Source: Parasponia andersonii (lineage: Eukaryota > Streptophyta > Magnoliopsida > Rosales > Cannabaceae). From it: a stretch of DNA of 64,000 bases. Position numbers and translations under genes: made by a program. The DNA is taken from positions 27,379 to 91,378 of the forward strand of contig JXTB01000516.1 of the NCBI GenBank assembly GCA_002914805.1. Reading direction: 5' to 3'. The notes under the pieces were generated by a model. It saw only the letters and a program-made list of their open reading frames with translations. It searched no databases and was not told the DNA's origin. Below, one piece after another: positions 46,300-57,156 of the stretch. The first letter of the stretch is position 1. The number at the start of each line of letters is the position of its first letter.

Positions 46300-46440
46300 A
46301 GAAACCCTAATTCTCTTTAGCTAGTAAATAACGAGACTTTGGACTGGTTTGGGCTCAGTTTGTTGTTGTTTTTGTAAGCTCTCTCCCACCATCTCTAGCA
46401 GCCGCGCTGTGTTTTTATCATCCGCTATTTATAAGGCACA
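46300..46440 (+). promoter_or_regulatory. Promoter-like segment: telo-box, site II motif and TATA
   Basis: AAACCCTAA (telo-box, near 46302), TGGGCT (site II type, near 46350) and TATTTATAAGG (TATA-like, near 46425) occur in order within 140 bases, in an unusually GC-balanced patch. In plants this combination marks promoters of ribosomal-protein, snoRNA and other translation genes. No coding exon, C/D or H/ACA snoRNA was recognised downstream, so it may be the relic of a lost gene or the start of a short non-coding transcript. Confidence 0.4.
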
Positions 46441-46559
46441 AAGGGGGAAGGGTCGCTATCTTGTTGTTCCTTATTTCTATTCCCCATTAGGTGGCTTGAA
46501 AACGACATTGCCTCTGAGAAACTACTCCGGTCTTGGGCCTCCACGTTAATACATATTGG

Positions 46560-47250
46560 CTCTATATATAGACACACATATATTTTTGTATGTACAAAAT
46601 CTCTGTATATATGTGCATACATACCACAGTTATCCTTCTTCCTGAACCAAATATATATACATATGTACTATAAAGCGTAAACCATGTGTGGACCAAATAG
46701 AAAAGCATATATGTAGTGCTCATGATGTCGTTTTAACCAATTAATAAGCATATTAATGTCTTGATATAAGACATTCTTTTTTGTTTTAGTTTCTTCTTTT
46801 CAGTACTATCTATTATATTTGAGATTTGATGCTTCATTTAACCTAAGGTTTACATATTATATATTTATACGGTTTGGTTCAGTATCTTCTTAATTACTCC
46901 TTGAATCATTAAATTAAGTCTTTTATCTTTTTTCCTTAAATTTATAATTTTTGGTTTAATTTGGCTCTTAAATTTTAAAATTATTCTTCGTTGTTCTGTT
47001 TAATTTTATCGTTGTTTGTTAAATATTTGACGGAAAATAATTGAAATGAAGCTTTTTTTTTTTAAGTTTACGGTCCAAACCCAATATTACTAATAACGTG
47101 TATATATATATATATATATATATATAATGTTCCCGTAGATTTACTAATTACTAGATTTTACCGAAATAAGTCTCAAGGACTAAAAATGAACAATTTTAAA
47201 AGTAATTTAAGGACCAAAAAAAAAAGCTTTTTACACCACAAAAAAATTGC
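46560..47250. other. Intergenic AT-rich DNA
   Basis: Contains a (TA)n at about 47100-47127. The words ACTCCTTGAATCATTAAATT (46896) and, inverted, CAAGGACTAAAAATGAA (47174) suggest a degraded inverted-repeat element, without definable ends. Confidence 0.4.
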
Positions 47251-47256
47251 TTTTAA

Positions 47257-47550
47257 GCTCCATTTGGAACTTGGATTCTTTGAGGAAAGAAAAAAATTGC
47301 AAAAGATTCTATTTTTTCTTATTTGGATTGAAACAAAAACTTATAGAAATTTTTTTCAAGAAAAATGGGAGTTTGATTTAATGTTATTTTTTTTATATAT
47401 AGAATTTTGATATTTTAATTTGTAAAACTAAAAGTGTCAAAATAAAGTTCTATAAATTTTTTTTAAAAAAAAAAGTATTTTCCTCTTTCTTTTTCCATAA
47501 TTTTTCCTTCTAATTTTTTTCTTCTAAAATTCAAGTTCCAAACAGAGTCT
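47257..47550. mobile_element. PIF/Harbinger-type MITE, 294 bp
   Basis: The ends GCTCCATTTGGAACTTGG and, as reverse complement of the right end, AGACTCTGTTTGGAACTTGA are inverted repeats. TAA flanks both sides (47254-47256 and 47551-47553). Interior AT-rich and non-coding. The termini are related in type, not in close sequence, to the element at 31639. Confidence 0.8.
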
Positions 47551-47553
47551 TAA

Positions 47554-48053
47554 TGATGACAAAAATTGTGATTAAAAGTAAAAAATTCATGATTAAAAAA
47601 ATGTTATTATTTTTTGTCATGACTAAAAAATCCATTACTAAAAATTTTAATCATAAAATAACAATTATTATGAATTATTAATGTACTTTTAGTCACAATA
47701 AGTTTTATTACTATAAACAAAAGATTGTAACAAAAAATACATTGGTGGCAATTTGTGACTAAATATCAATTTTTAGTCATAAAAAATTATTAATATTACT
47801 ATAAACAAACGATTGTAACAAAAAATACCTTGGTGGCAATTTGTGACTAAATGTCAATTTTTAGTCATAAAAAATTATTAATATTACTATAAACAAACGA
47901 TTGTAACAAAAAATACATTGGTGGCAATTTGTGACTAAATGTCAATTTTTAGTCACAAAAAATTATTAATTGTGATTAAATATCAACCATTAGTCACAAA
48001 AATATGTGTTATGACTAAAATGCTTGTCCCTAAATGTCAATATTTTTGTAGTG
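47554..48053. mobile_element. CACTA-type element end with 88-bp tandem repeats
   Basis: The right end reads TTTTTGTAGTG, the inverted CACTACAAAAA terminus of CACTA elements. The short word TTAGTCA(C/T) and its inverse TGTGACTAA recur throughout and would be the subterminal motifs. Three tandem units of 88 bp begin at 47711, 47799 and 47887, each carrying CTATAAACAAACGATTG and TTGGTGGCAATTTGTGAC. No CACTA left end was found, so the copy is truncated or lost its left terminus to the neighbouring MITE. Confidence 0.65.
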
Positions 48054-48717
48054 CCAATTTATGGAAGTGAGATTGCCTCTATAATTTAGAGACCAGTTGT
48101 CAACAATGAATCCAAAATGATCTATAGATATAGAGTATTATCAGGGTTTTAAATAGCTAAGAGACTTTTCTTTGGACGTCAAATCAAATTAAAACTCAGG
48201 TGAATGTTCACGTGGGTAAATATGGTTCATATGTTTAAGAATTTAGAAGTCTACAGTCAAGTGTCAACATGGGCATTCAAAGTAATGTTAGTGAAAATAA
48301 ATAAATAAATAAATAATTTTTTTTTTTAAAAAGCAATGTTAGTGGCATTGATTGGATTTACAAAGCGCTTAAACATTTTGGTATTGTTAAATTACTAATT
48401 TTCTCAGAGAGCGAATTAAAATAAAGTAGCCAACATTAGATTTATTACGAGTATATATATATATATTCCACTTTTATGAGATGGATAGTTGTCACAACGT
48501 AATTCGATATATGTAGGCCAAGCATGGAAATTAATAATAATAGCGAGAATATGCTCGTTGTAATGTATTAATAGTAATTGAAGCAATTTCCACTAAAAAA
48601 AACATAGCAATTGAAACAAATTATATTTATAATAAGGCAAAACACGATATAGATTCGTAGAATATACGATTTGAATATTTAACTGAACATATATATAGAT
48701 CAATCCATGAGCTTTGA
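48054..48717. other. Intergenic AT-rich DNA
   Basis: Nothing was recognised. Confidence 0.6.
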
Positions 48718-48999
48718 AACCCCAAGGGTGGCTCACATGGTTGGAAAGTTTGGTACTTGGAGGTATATTTGCTCCCTCTGAGAGGTGGACAAATATTAAA
48801 TATTGGAATCCTCTTGGGATTCCCTTTGTGCCATAAGCCCGGCCCCTAATTTAAAAAGCTAGCGATTGGCCCTAATCCGTGTAAGAGGGAACTTGACGGC
48901 ACAATGCACATGTCTCATGGGATTAGTCGAACCACTAATCACGGATTTGCATTATTATAGGTTGAAACTAAAGCATTTTTTATCTAAAAAAAAAAAAAA
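48718..48999 (+). mobile_element. tRNA-derived SINE
   Basis: Begins CCCCAAGGGTGGCTCACATG, in which GGGTGGCTCA…GG is a pol III box A. A degenerate box B lies around ATATTGGAATCC. The 3' body has TGTCTCATGGGATTAGTCGA, the hallmark tail region of Au-like plant SINEs, and the copy ends in a run of about 14 A (48986-48999). TTGAAA on both sides may be the rest of a target duplication. About 280 bp. It is a retrotransposed copy, non-coding. Confidence 0.8.
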
Positions 49000-49057
49000 C
49001 TCATTGAAAGATGATCAGTCAAAGTAGTAGAGAATAAGTACTTGAAGAGTTTAGAAA

Positions 49058-49556
49058 GGAATAGTTACAAAAGCCACCCTTGAATTTTGGCAAAATTAGA
49101 CCACCAAACTTTGGTTCCAGAAAAAAAATAAAGATAAAAATAAAAGAAGTATTCCCTCTCATTTCAATTTAATCATATACAAATTTATCTCCTTAGTCAA
49201 AATTGGGTAAATATTTTTCCACACGAAAAAGACAAAAATGTCTTTAATTACTTGAACTCAAAAAAAAAAAACTTTAAAAAGAAAGAAAAAAAACCCTTAT
49301 CTTGATCTAGATTAGATTACGACTGGATTAAAAATCCGGATTTTTTTCATTTTTACTTTAGTTTTATTTTTTTTTTCTTTTTGAGTTGTTTATCTAGTTA
49401 AGGATATTTTTGTCATGGTAATTTTTGACCAAATTCAGGGATAAATCTGTACGCAAACTGCGATCTAAAAAAAATGAGTTTATAATATTCAAAAATCAAA
49501 AGAAGATTGTCTAATTTAATCAAAATTTAAATGAGATTTTTTTTGTAATTATCCAC
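49058..49556. mobile_element. Mutator-like MITE, 499 bp
   Basis: The ends GGAATAGTTACAAAAG and, inverted, GTGGATAATTACAAAA are terminal inverted repeats that continue loosely for more than 100 bases as a foldback. A perfect 9-bp duplication, GTTTAGAAA, flanks it (49049-49057 and 49557-49565). The interior is AT-rich and non-coding. Confidence 0.8.
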
Positions 49557-49565
49557 GTTTAGAAA

Positions 49566-50483
49566 AAGAAAGGGTATATAATTTCCGAATAACACCATGT
49601 TTGCCTTTAATCAAATAAGACTTCACATTCTGTAAGCTGACACAAAGCCAATAATGTTAAGTATAAGATTTAATGTTTGAAAAAGACATTTTGCAGAAAC
49701 AACAAATAGAAGACTAGAACATAATATACATATATATATATATATATTATTGTGGATGCAAGTGGTGATGATGAAAACATGAGAGCTCACCATCTACAAG
49801 TCTCCCTGCTTGTTAGTAAAAGGATAAAAGCAACCTAACAGCACAAGACATGCACATATGTAAAACAACATGCATATTAAATATACAACTATATATATAT
49901 ATAGTTGTATATATAGAAATATAGATATATAGATATGGGCTAAGTCTATGACCATGATGGACGGTGGGCTTTTTCTGCATTGCAAGCACCCTTAACTGTC
50001 ATTATAAGGATAGCTCTTTGAACTCCTTAAATTAAAAGCTTGATGGGTATGATATCATTGTTGTCTGAAACTGAAGAAGGTTTGGACCACATGAAGCATC
50101 TTTTCAGATGTTGCATTAATCCTGTGGGGCATCTTTTAAGTGTGTAAGATATCCTTAGCTCATTTCCAATCTTTTTTTTTTTTTGGCATTCAACTCCCAT
50201 CTTTCAAACATATTGTTTCTTCAATGAATATATAAATTTTCTTTAGGGGACAATGAATACATAAATTGATGTATATATATGCATATATTTTCTATATGAA
50301 TACGTTTCCCCTATAATTAAGCTCAAGGCTAGCTAGCTAGAGACTTATTGGTGAGATGACTATTAATTGGACTTTAATTGGTTCGTCATTTCTATATATG
50401 TGAACGTTTCTTTGAGAAAACCTTAATAATTCAGATGTAAACAAGAATTTGCTTCATAACTACTACATGTCACAAGTACTTGT
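49566..50483. other. Intergenic DNA
   Basis: No gene was recognised. A short perfect inverted repeat around CAACTATATATATATATAG and its complement lies near 49885-49910. Confidence 0.5.
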
Positions 50484-50491
50484 AAATTTTA

Positions 50492-51012
50492 GGGTTTATG
50501 GCACAAATGGTCGATGAACTATCCAACCCATAGAAAATTGATCCTTTAAGTTTTAATTGTGATAATTAAGCTGAATTTTCTAATTTGAAGCAATTTAATC
50601 CCTGAATTGTCTAAATTGTAACATGTTTTTAAAAATCTGACCAAAAATACATGTGAAGAGCATATTATGGCATTTGAAAGTGTATTTACTAGAAAATAAA
50701 CTGAATAAAAAAATTTAGAGAGAAGAAAAGATGTATTATTTGTATTTTTTAGAGTTAGGAAAAATAATTTATGATTGTTTATTTTTATGCTGAAAATTCC
50801 TAAATTATATTTCAAATATATTTTCAGATATTACCACATACTCCTCACGCGTATTTTTGGTTAGAAAATTAACAACATATTGAAGTTAGATAGTTTAGGT
50901 AACAAATTACTTCAAATTCAAAAAATCATTGGCATAATTGCAATAATTAGAACTTTAAGAAGCAAATTGCTACAAGTTAGATTAATTTAGAGACCATTTG
51001 TGCCATTACCCC
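50492..51012. mobile_element. Non-autonomous TIR element, 521 bp (hAT- or Mutator-like)
   Basis: The ends GGGTTTATGGCACAAATGGT and, inverted, GGGGTAATGGCACAAATGGT match well, and looser inverted similarity runs inward for over 150 bases. AAATTTTA flanks both sides (50484-50491 and 51013-51020), an 8-bp duplication as hAT elements make; Mutator elements make 9. The interior is non-coding. Confidence 0.8.
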
Positions 51013-51180
51013 AAATTTTAACATAGATCATTTATATTTAATTAGTCAAACTCAAAAGACTATCTTTTTGAGGGGAAAAACATGATTAATTAATAAGCTT
51101 GATTTTCTTTGGGAAAAAACATGATAATAAATAAGCTTAGTAAGATATCAAATTAATTTCTCATGTTACTTCTAATTATA

Positions 51181-51610
51181 AGGGTGAACTGCAAAATAAT
51201 ACATTCAAGTTTGAGTATTTTACAATTTAAACTCTGAAATTTAGACTCTGCAAAATAATACCCTCAAGTTTGAGTGTTCTACAATTTAAACCCTGAAATT
51301 TAGACTCTACAAAATAATACCCTGAGATTAAGAATTTCTGAAAATTAATATCCTAGACTGATTTTTCAACCAATTTTAATAACAAAATAATAATAATATC
51401 CTATATTAAAACTAGATTAGTCCTTATTATTCTTCTTAATTTTGACAATATTATTATCCTTTACCAGTTAAAGTTATTCAAAAAGTTAACTCTAGATATT
51501 AATTTTCATAATTTCTTAATCTCATAATATTATTTTGTAGAGTCCAAATTTTAAGGTTTAAATTTGGAAAATAACTAAATCTCAGTTTTTTTTTTTTTGT
51601 AGTTTATCCT
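51181..51610. mobile_element. Foldback element with tandem units in one arm
   Basis: The left end AGGGTGAACTGCAAAATAAT and, inverted from the right, AGGATAAACTACAAAAAAAA are related, with looser inverted similarity further in (TTTAAACTCTGAAATTTAGA against TTTAAACCTTAAAATTTGGA). The left arm carries a 59-bp direct repeat starting at 51190, 51249 and partially 51308. A clear target duplication was not found. Confidence 0.6.
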
Positions 51611-51877
51611 AAGTTTAAATAGAAACGATAAGATTTAAAAGGAAATTGTTGGAAAAAAAAATTCTAAACATTGGCTCCTATGATCATTTGTAATAATATA
51701 AATACAAAAGGGTTAACCCCCTTTTTTAGCTAATAAGAATTCAAATCCAATTTTAACCCTCTTAAAAATTAAATCCAATTTTGACCTCTTATTATCAAAA
51801 TGTCGTATAACTTGTCATCAAATTTTATGCTATCATCTTAGTTTTCTCCTCTAAACTTTAAGTTTCTTATACTACAT

Positions 51878-54080
51878 CACTACTACAAAATACCCTCTTA
51901 GACGATAGTTTTAAACCATAATCTAATATAATAGACGACACCTCCGAAACTGTTGTTTATGCTCGTGTCGTCTTTTCTTCAGTATGAAAGACGATGGGTT
52001 ATAAATGTCGTATACAAGATGAAATTTAAAAGAAAAAATGGTGTTTTTAAGGTTATAGATGACAGTTTTCAGTTGAAACCCGTCGTCTATAATTAAAACG
52101 TTAATAATTATAGACGACGCCATGATCTATAGTATGTTTTTCAACAACTAAAAATCACGTTTTTCTAAAAAAAAAAACCTAGTTCTATTGTAGTTTTTTT
52201 CCTTTTAAAGTACTTTGCTCAATTTTGCATTTTTCGCATGGATTGCCAATATCTGTGATACAAATAAAATGACAATAAATCATGTAATACCTTTCAAAGC
52301 ATATCTATAATATAATTTCCAATTCAAATCATCTAAAAATTAAAAATTATAAGTACTAATTAAGTACTTAATCATAACAAATTAAAAATATCAATTACCC
52401 ATAAGGAATTGATGATATTGCTTATTGTGGTTCAACTTTCAATTATAGGAGCCTAAAGGTATGTTTTTTAGAATAAGGCTTTTAAGAGAGAGAGAAATAC
52501 ACTAAATGACTCTAAAAGAAAATACCCACTAATTACAAATTTTTTATGTCAATAATCATTTTTTACTTAAAAAGAGAGTAAACATAATTTGTGATTAACA
52601 AATTTAGAAAATGAACTCCATGCAACTTCTCTTAAGTGAAGTTTTTTATTAACTTAATCAAAAGTTTGGAATATGATTCTCTCCCTTATTCTCTCGTATA
52701 ATCAAAAGTTTAGAATATATATGGCCCAATCAAAACTAGGCTCTTATAATCATATATTTTCTAATCCAAACACATTGTATTAATATTCTCTTAGGCATTT
52801 TAGCAAACATATTGTATGCTCTTTGTGTCCTCCTCAAACTTAAACTTCAAATGACCAAGTCTAATAAAAAATATACAAAGAAACATATACCAAAATAATT
52901 ATTTTACTCTATAAATATATACCAAGCTCACATAATAAAAAAGATACAAAAAAATATATACCAAAAAAATTATTTACTCTATTATCAATAATATGTCACT
53001 TAGGTATTTAATCGAATATATAAACTACATGCATCATTTGTATTCAAAATGATATTTTTTTCTATTACAAAGATATGCCCAACTAATTCTCACATTAAAA
53101 TCAATGTCTATTTGCCAAATTTAATATGAAAATGATTATTTACCATCAAACAAATAACAAAATAAAGTAAACTATTTGATAATACTTCTCTAAGATATTT
53201 TATCAAACATAAGTTGTGCATCTTATATGTTGTTGAAAGGAAGAAATTACATATATAAAATTTAAGCATCAAATTACCAAGTTCAAGGAAAGAAGATCAA
53301 AATGAACAATTACAAGATATTGTAATATAAAATTTTCAATTTCACAAGCATAATCTCTCGGATTAGCCCCAAAAGTATCCAAATATCTTTACACAACATC
53401 TTCTATAACCTATACCTTTAACCAAAATCCTAAATTCAAAAACATATACAACCAAAAATAAGACTAATCTTACACAAACAATCGAGCAAGTAAGAAAATT
53501 TATCGAACTTACATTTACAAAGAACACATACCTTACCCAAACAATTAGAACGACCAAACTCAAATCCAATCCTTCAGAGGTGAAGAAAAACAAGTTTATA
53601 TGAGGAGAAACGGAATAAAAATGGATTAAATGGCTAAAAATGAACAAAATGTGAAAGAAGAAGGCAAAATACCTTTCTTACTTCACTTGAGGCTAAGTTC
53701 ACGAACTTAGGAATAGAGGAATCCAACTGAATCTAATTCCTCTAAAATCTCCAAAAACCAAGCTAAATGTGAGAATCGACCAAAAATTTGAATTAGATAA
53801 TGGAAAATGGTGGAAAATGATGTGAAACAGTGAGAATAGGGTAGAGAGGAGAAGAGACAACTGCTGAAAGTAAACTAGAAATATTCACTGAGGGCTCGAT
53901 TTCGAGTCTTAAAAGAAGAGAGAATAGACAACGATTTCCTCCAACCCATCATCTATTCTAGCCAAAAACTTTCAAGCCCTAAAATGAAGCGTGTCGTTTT
54001 AAGTAACTTGAAAAAAAAATTAAAAAAGGAGAATAGATCACGGTTTTCTATGAGCTTGAAAGAGGGAATAGACATTTAGA
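51878..54080. mobile_element. Probable CACTA element with TAGACGAC subterminal repeats
   Basis: The left end CACTACTACAAAATACCC is a classic CACTA-type terminus. Behind it TAGACGA(C/T), GTCGTCT and related words recur (51900-52130), and decayed versions (AATAGACAACG, AATAGATCACGG, inverted CATCTATTC) recur at 53925-54075. The right terminus itself was not found, so the end coordinate is an estimate. The part 53350-53900 is more balanced and may be the leader of a lost element gene, but nothing coding is recognisable. Confidence 0.55.
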
Positions 54081-55543
54081 CTTAGGTAAAATAATATAAG
54101 ATTATCTAGCATGGGTAAGTTTGCATAGGATAAGAATATACATCTGTGATATGTGCAACTATTTTTGAGATCTTAATCTTAGCACACCTAGTTCAATTCA
54201 TATTAGGAGTAATGTGTTATCTTATTTAAGGAGATCTAATTTGTACTTGGAAAATACTCCTTGGATAATACAGATTCTCGGTTGATAACTCTAGTGGATT
54301 AATTAATTTAAGAGAGAAATTATAAAATAGTATGACAAAAGAATGGCTAGGGAATTAGTAAACCTAGATATTTTTCTTATTAATTTATCTTTCATTCATT
54401 TGCATGATAATTTAGTTTCTTTTATTTTATTTCTCTAAAACCTATATTTTTATTGTTTGGATAAAGTTAGAAATGACCAATTTTAATACTTAGCTTAGAT
54501 TTAGTAATCAATCTTCATGGGTTTAACGCTCTAACTCTTAAATCTATATTACTTATGACCATATGCACTTGTACGGGAGTATATGAGTATGATTTATAGT
54601 TGTATATTCCAACCAATAGATATCGTCTAGCATTGATACATCGTCGGAAAGAACTAACGTTCATGTTACATGAGTTTTTCCTATAAGCTACGGTTCAATT
54701 CACCTACTAATCACTTTCATTTATTGAATGAAATTCTACGAATTTCAAGAGGAAATATATTTTTTTCTGTACGATATATTGAACAAGTTAATAATAAAGA
54801 CATATATAGGATTTCAACTCGACTGATCATGATTTCCGTCATGTCTAAATTGCGAACGAAGACAAAGGTTATAACGATTTCAACTTTTAAGCTTGCAGCA
54901 AGCACTCTTAGTATCTTCTTTAATTATAATCGGAATTATCAGTATAGATACTTTTTAAAGCATATGATGAATCTTTTTTAAAAAGTGACAAGAAAAAAAA
55001 AAAAAAGACAAAATATGAATCATTTACAAACTGGACCATTTCTTAATGAAAATTTCGAATCCAAAATTACCTCCATCCCTACTTCCTAACAAAAACACTC
55101 AAATAATAGAAGAAAAATAAGGAAAAATAATAATAATAATAATAACTATAATAATATAACAACAATAATCAATGCCATAAATGTTCGACCACGGTCCAAC
55201 TTATTCAACCACAATTTTTCAATCAGAGTTGAAACGTTAAGATTATGTTTCATAAGCTTTATGTGACGAGAAAAAGGGGATTTCATGGACTAAAGATTGG
55301 AGCTAGAGTTGGATCTGGAGAGTAAGGATTTGAGAGAATCGATGTTAGAGAGGAGAGATCAGAGATCATAGATGGCAATTTTGTGGCAAGCTTTTGCGAA
55401 ATTTATTGACCTATGCTTCAATCATGTCTACTCTTATTTTGATAATAACAAATATTTGATTTAGTAATAATTATCTACTTGATTATATAATTAAGTAGTT
55501 TAAGCTAAAAGTTGCAACTTAGACTAATCAAGTCGTCAAGTGA
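54081..55543. other. Intergenic DNA with a possible Ty3/gypsy scrap
   Basis: Around 54470-54600, words such as AATCAATCTTCATGGGTTTA and ATGCACTTGTACGGGAG recall the 'primer-to-gag' leader of Athila-like gypsy elements, but no coding domain supports this. The rest is AT-rich with (AAT)n near 55128-55165. Confidence 0.3.
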
Positions 55544-55548
55544 GTGCA

Positions 55549-56983
55549 TGTTACGACTCAAAACCCGGACTAGTGGCAGAAGGGGAATTTCACAAAAGTG
55601 GGAAATTCCTTAATTTATTTAAAAAGTGTCAAAAGTTCTAATTTTTATAAAAACGGTCCATTTAAGTAAAGTAATTGGAATTCCATCCCGTGAACCACTC
55701 CCACAGTTCGTATATANNNNNNNNNNNNNNNNNNNNNNNNNNNNNNNNNNNNNNNNNNNNNNNNNNNNNNNNNNNNNNNNNNNNNNNNNNNNNNNNNNNN
55801 NNNNNNNNNNNNNNNNNNNNNNNNNNNNNNNNNNNNNNNNNNNNNNNNNNNNNNNNNNNNNNNNNNNNNNNNNNNNNNNNNNNNNNNNNNNNNNNNNNNN
55901 NNNNNNNNNNNNNNNNNNNNNNNNNNNNNNNNNNNNNNNNNNNNNNNNNNNNNNNNNNNNNNNNNNNNNNNNNNNNNNNNNNNNNNNNNNNNNNNNNNNN
56001 NNNNNNNNNNNNNNNNNNNNNNNNNNNNNNNNNNNNNNNNNNNNNNNNNNNNNNNNNNNNNNNNNNNNNNNNNNNNNNNNNNNNNNNNNNNNNNNNNNNN
56101 NNNNNNNNNNNNNNNNNNNNNNNNNNNNNNNNNNNNNNNNNNNNNNNNNNNNNNNNNNNNNNNNNNNNNNNNNNNNNNNNNNNNNNNNNNNNNNNNNNNN
56201 NNNNNNNNNNNNNNNNNNNNNNNNNNNNNNNNNNNNNNNNNNNNNNNNNNNNNNNNNNNNNNNNNNNNNNNNNNNNNNNNNNNNNNNNNNNNNNNNNNNN
56301 NNNNNNNNNNNNNNNNNNNNNNNNNNNNGGAACCAATTCCAAGCCCTCGATCGTCCTCTTGCGAAAAACCAACTTTCTCACCGAAGCTTCAATTCCACAA
56401 ACGGACCTCTTCACTGAATTCCTAGCACCCAAAATAGCTAGGTTAGACATATAACTTGTCCAATTCGGGTTCGGGCCTACACCGGACCGATGGCACGCAA
56501 AACGAGCTAAAATCTTGACCGTCCGATCTCGATTTTCGTGCCGATCACCAAACCACACAAAAAATATATCAAACTTCTCCATTTTCCCAGTACATTCCAA
56601 AAATATAGTCAAAAACACAATCCAACGGCCGGATCGAAAACTAAAATTCAAAAACTCAAAATACTCAAAAATAGCAATTTTTGATCCGGACATTATGAGA
56701 TTGAGATATATATACCTTAATGATTCTTGCGACGAAACGAATCCAACGGGATCGGTTTGGAGTCGAATGGACGCCGGAATCTTCACCGGCGACCAAAAAT
56801 CCGAAATGGGTCAAAACGGCTCTTATGTAGTTTTCTGGCGAACCGGCAGCGGCAGCAAGCGGCGAGGGGCGGCAGAGCTTCGTGGTAACACGGTGAGTCG
56901 ATGCTGGCTGGTCGTCTGGCCTGACGATGGCGGGGCGGCGGCGTGGCTTCTTTTGGCCGAGAGAGAGAGAGAGAGAGACGAGG

Positions 56984-57031
<48 letters not shown>

Positions 57032-57151
57032 GTGATCTGGGAGGGAAGAGTAAAAACGAGAGGGAGGAGAGAGAAATATATATGCATATATTATCTGTTT
57101 TTTTTTCTAGGCAAAAGATCATTTTGCCCTTTTAAAAAATAAGTTTTTACA
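55549..57151 (-). mobile_element. Solo LTR of the long-LTR family, copy C, inverted (fossil)
   Basis: Read on the minus strand it begins TGTAAAAACTTATTTTTTAA and ends GAGTCGTAACA. A perfect 5-bp duplication, GTGCA, flanks it (55544-55548 and 57152-57156). It matches copies A and B in reverse orientation (for example around CTAGCACCCAAAATAGCTAG at 56421) and the LTR end at 211-379. A (CT)n leader appears here as (GA)n at 56959-57028, next to a GC-rich block. A 612-base gap (55717-56328) hides the middle. Several open frames in it are by-products of the gap and the GA tract. Confidence 0.82.
55717..56328. other. Assembly gap (612 N)
   Basis: Unknown bases inside solo LTR C. The true length is not given by the N count if the gap is an estimate. 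Confidence 1.
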
Positions 57152-57156
57152 GTGCA

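Noticed and set aside
47711-47974. CRISPR-like array (three regular units)
   Set aside because: The 88-bp units are contiguous, without spacers, in a eukaryotic transposon end.
54670-54981. 103-residue open frame
   Set aside because: No recognised motif, AT-driven composition, and no promoter or splice context.
55626-56786. Long open frames of 259-374 codons on both strands
   Set aside because: Most of their length is the 612-base gap; the remaining ends lie in a solo LTR.
56515-57135. 206-residue open frame rich in RE repeats, and minus-strand SLSL frames
   Set aside because: They are produced by the (GA)n tract and GC-rich leader of solo LTR C.
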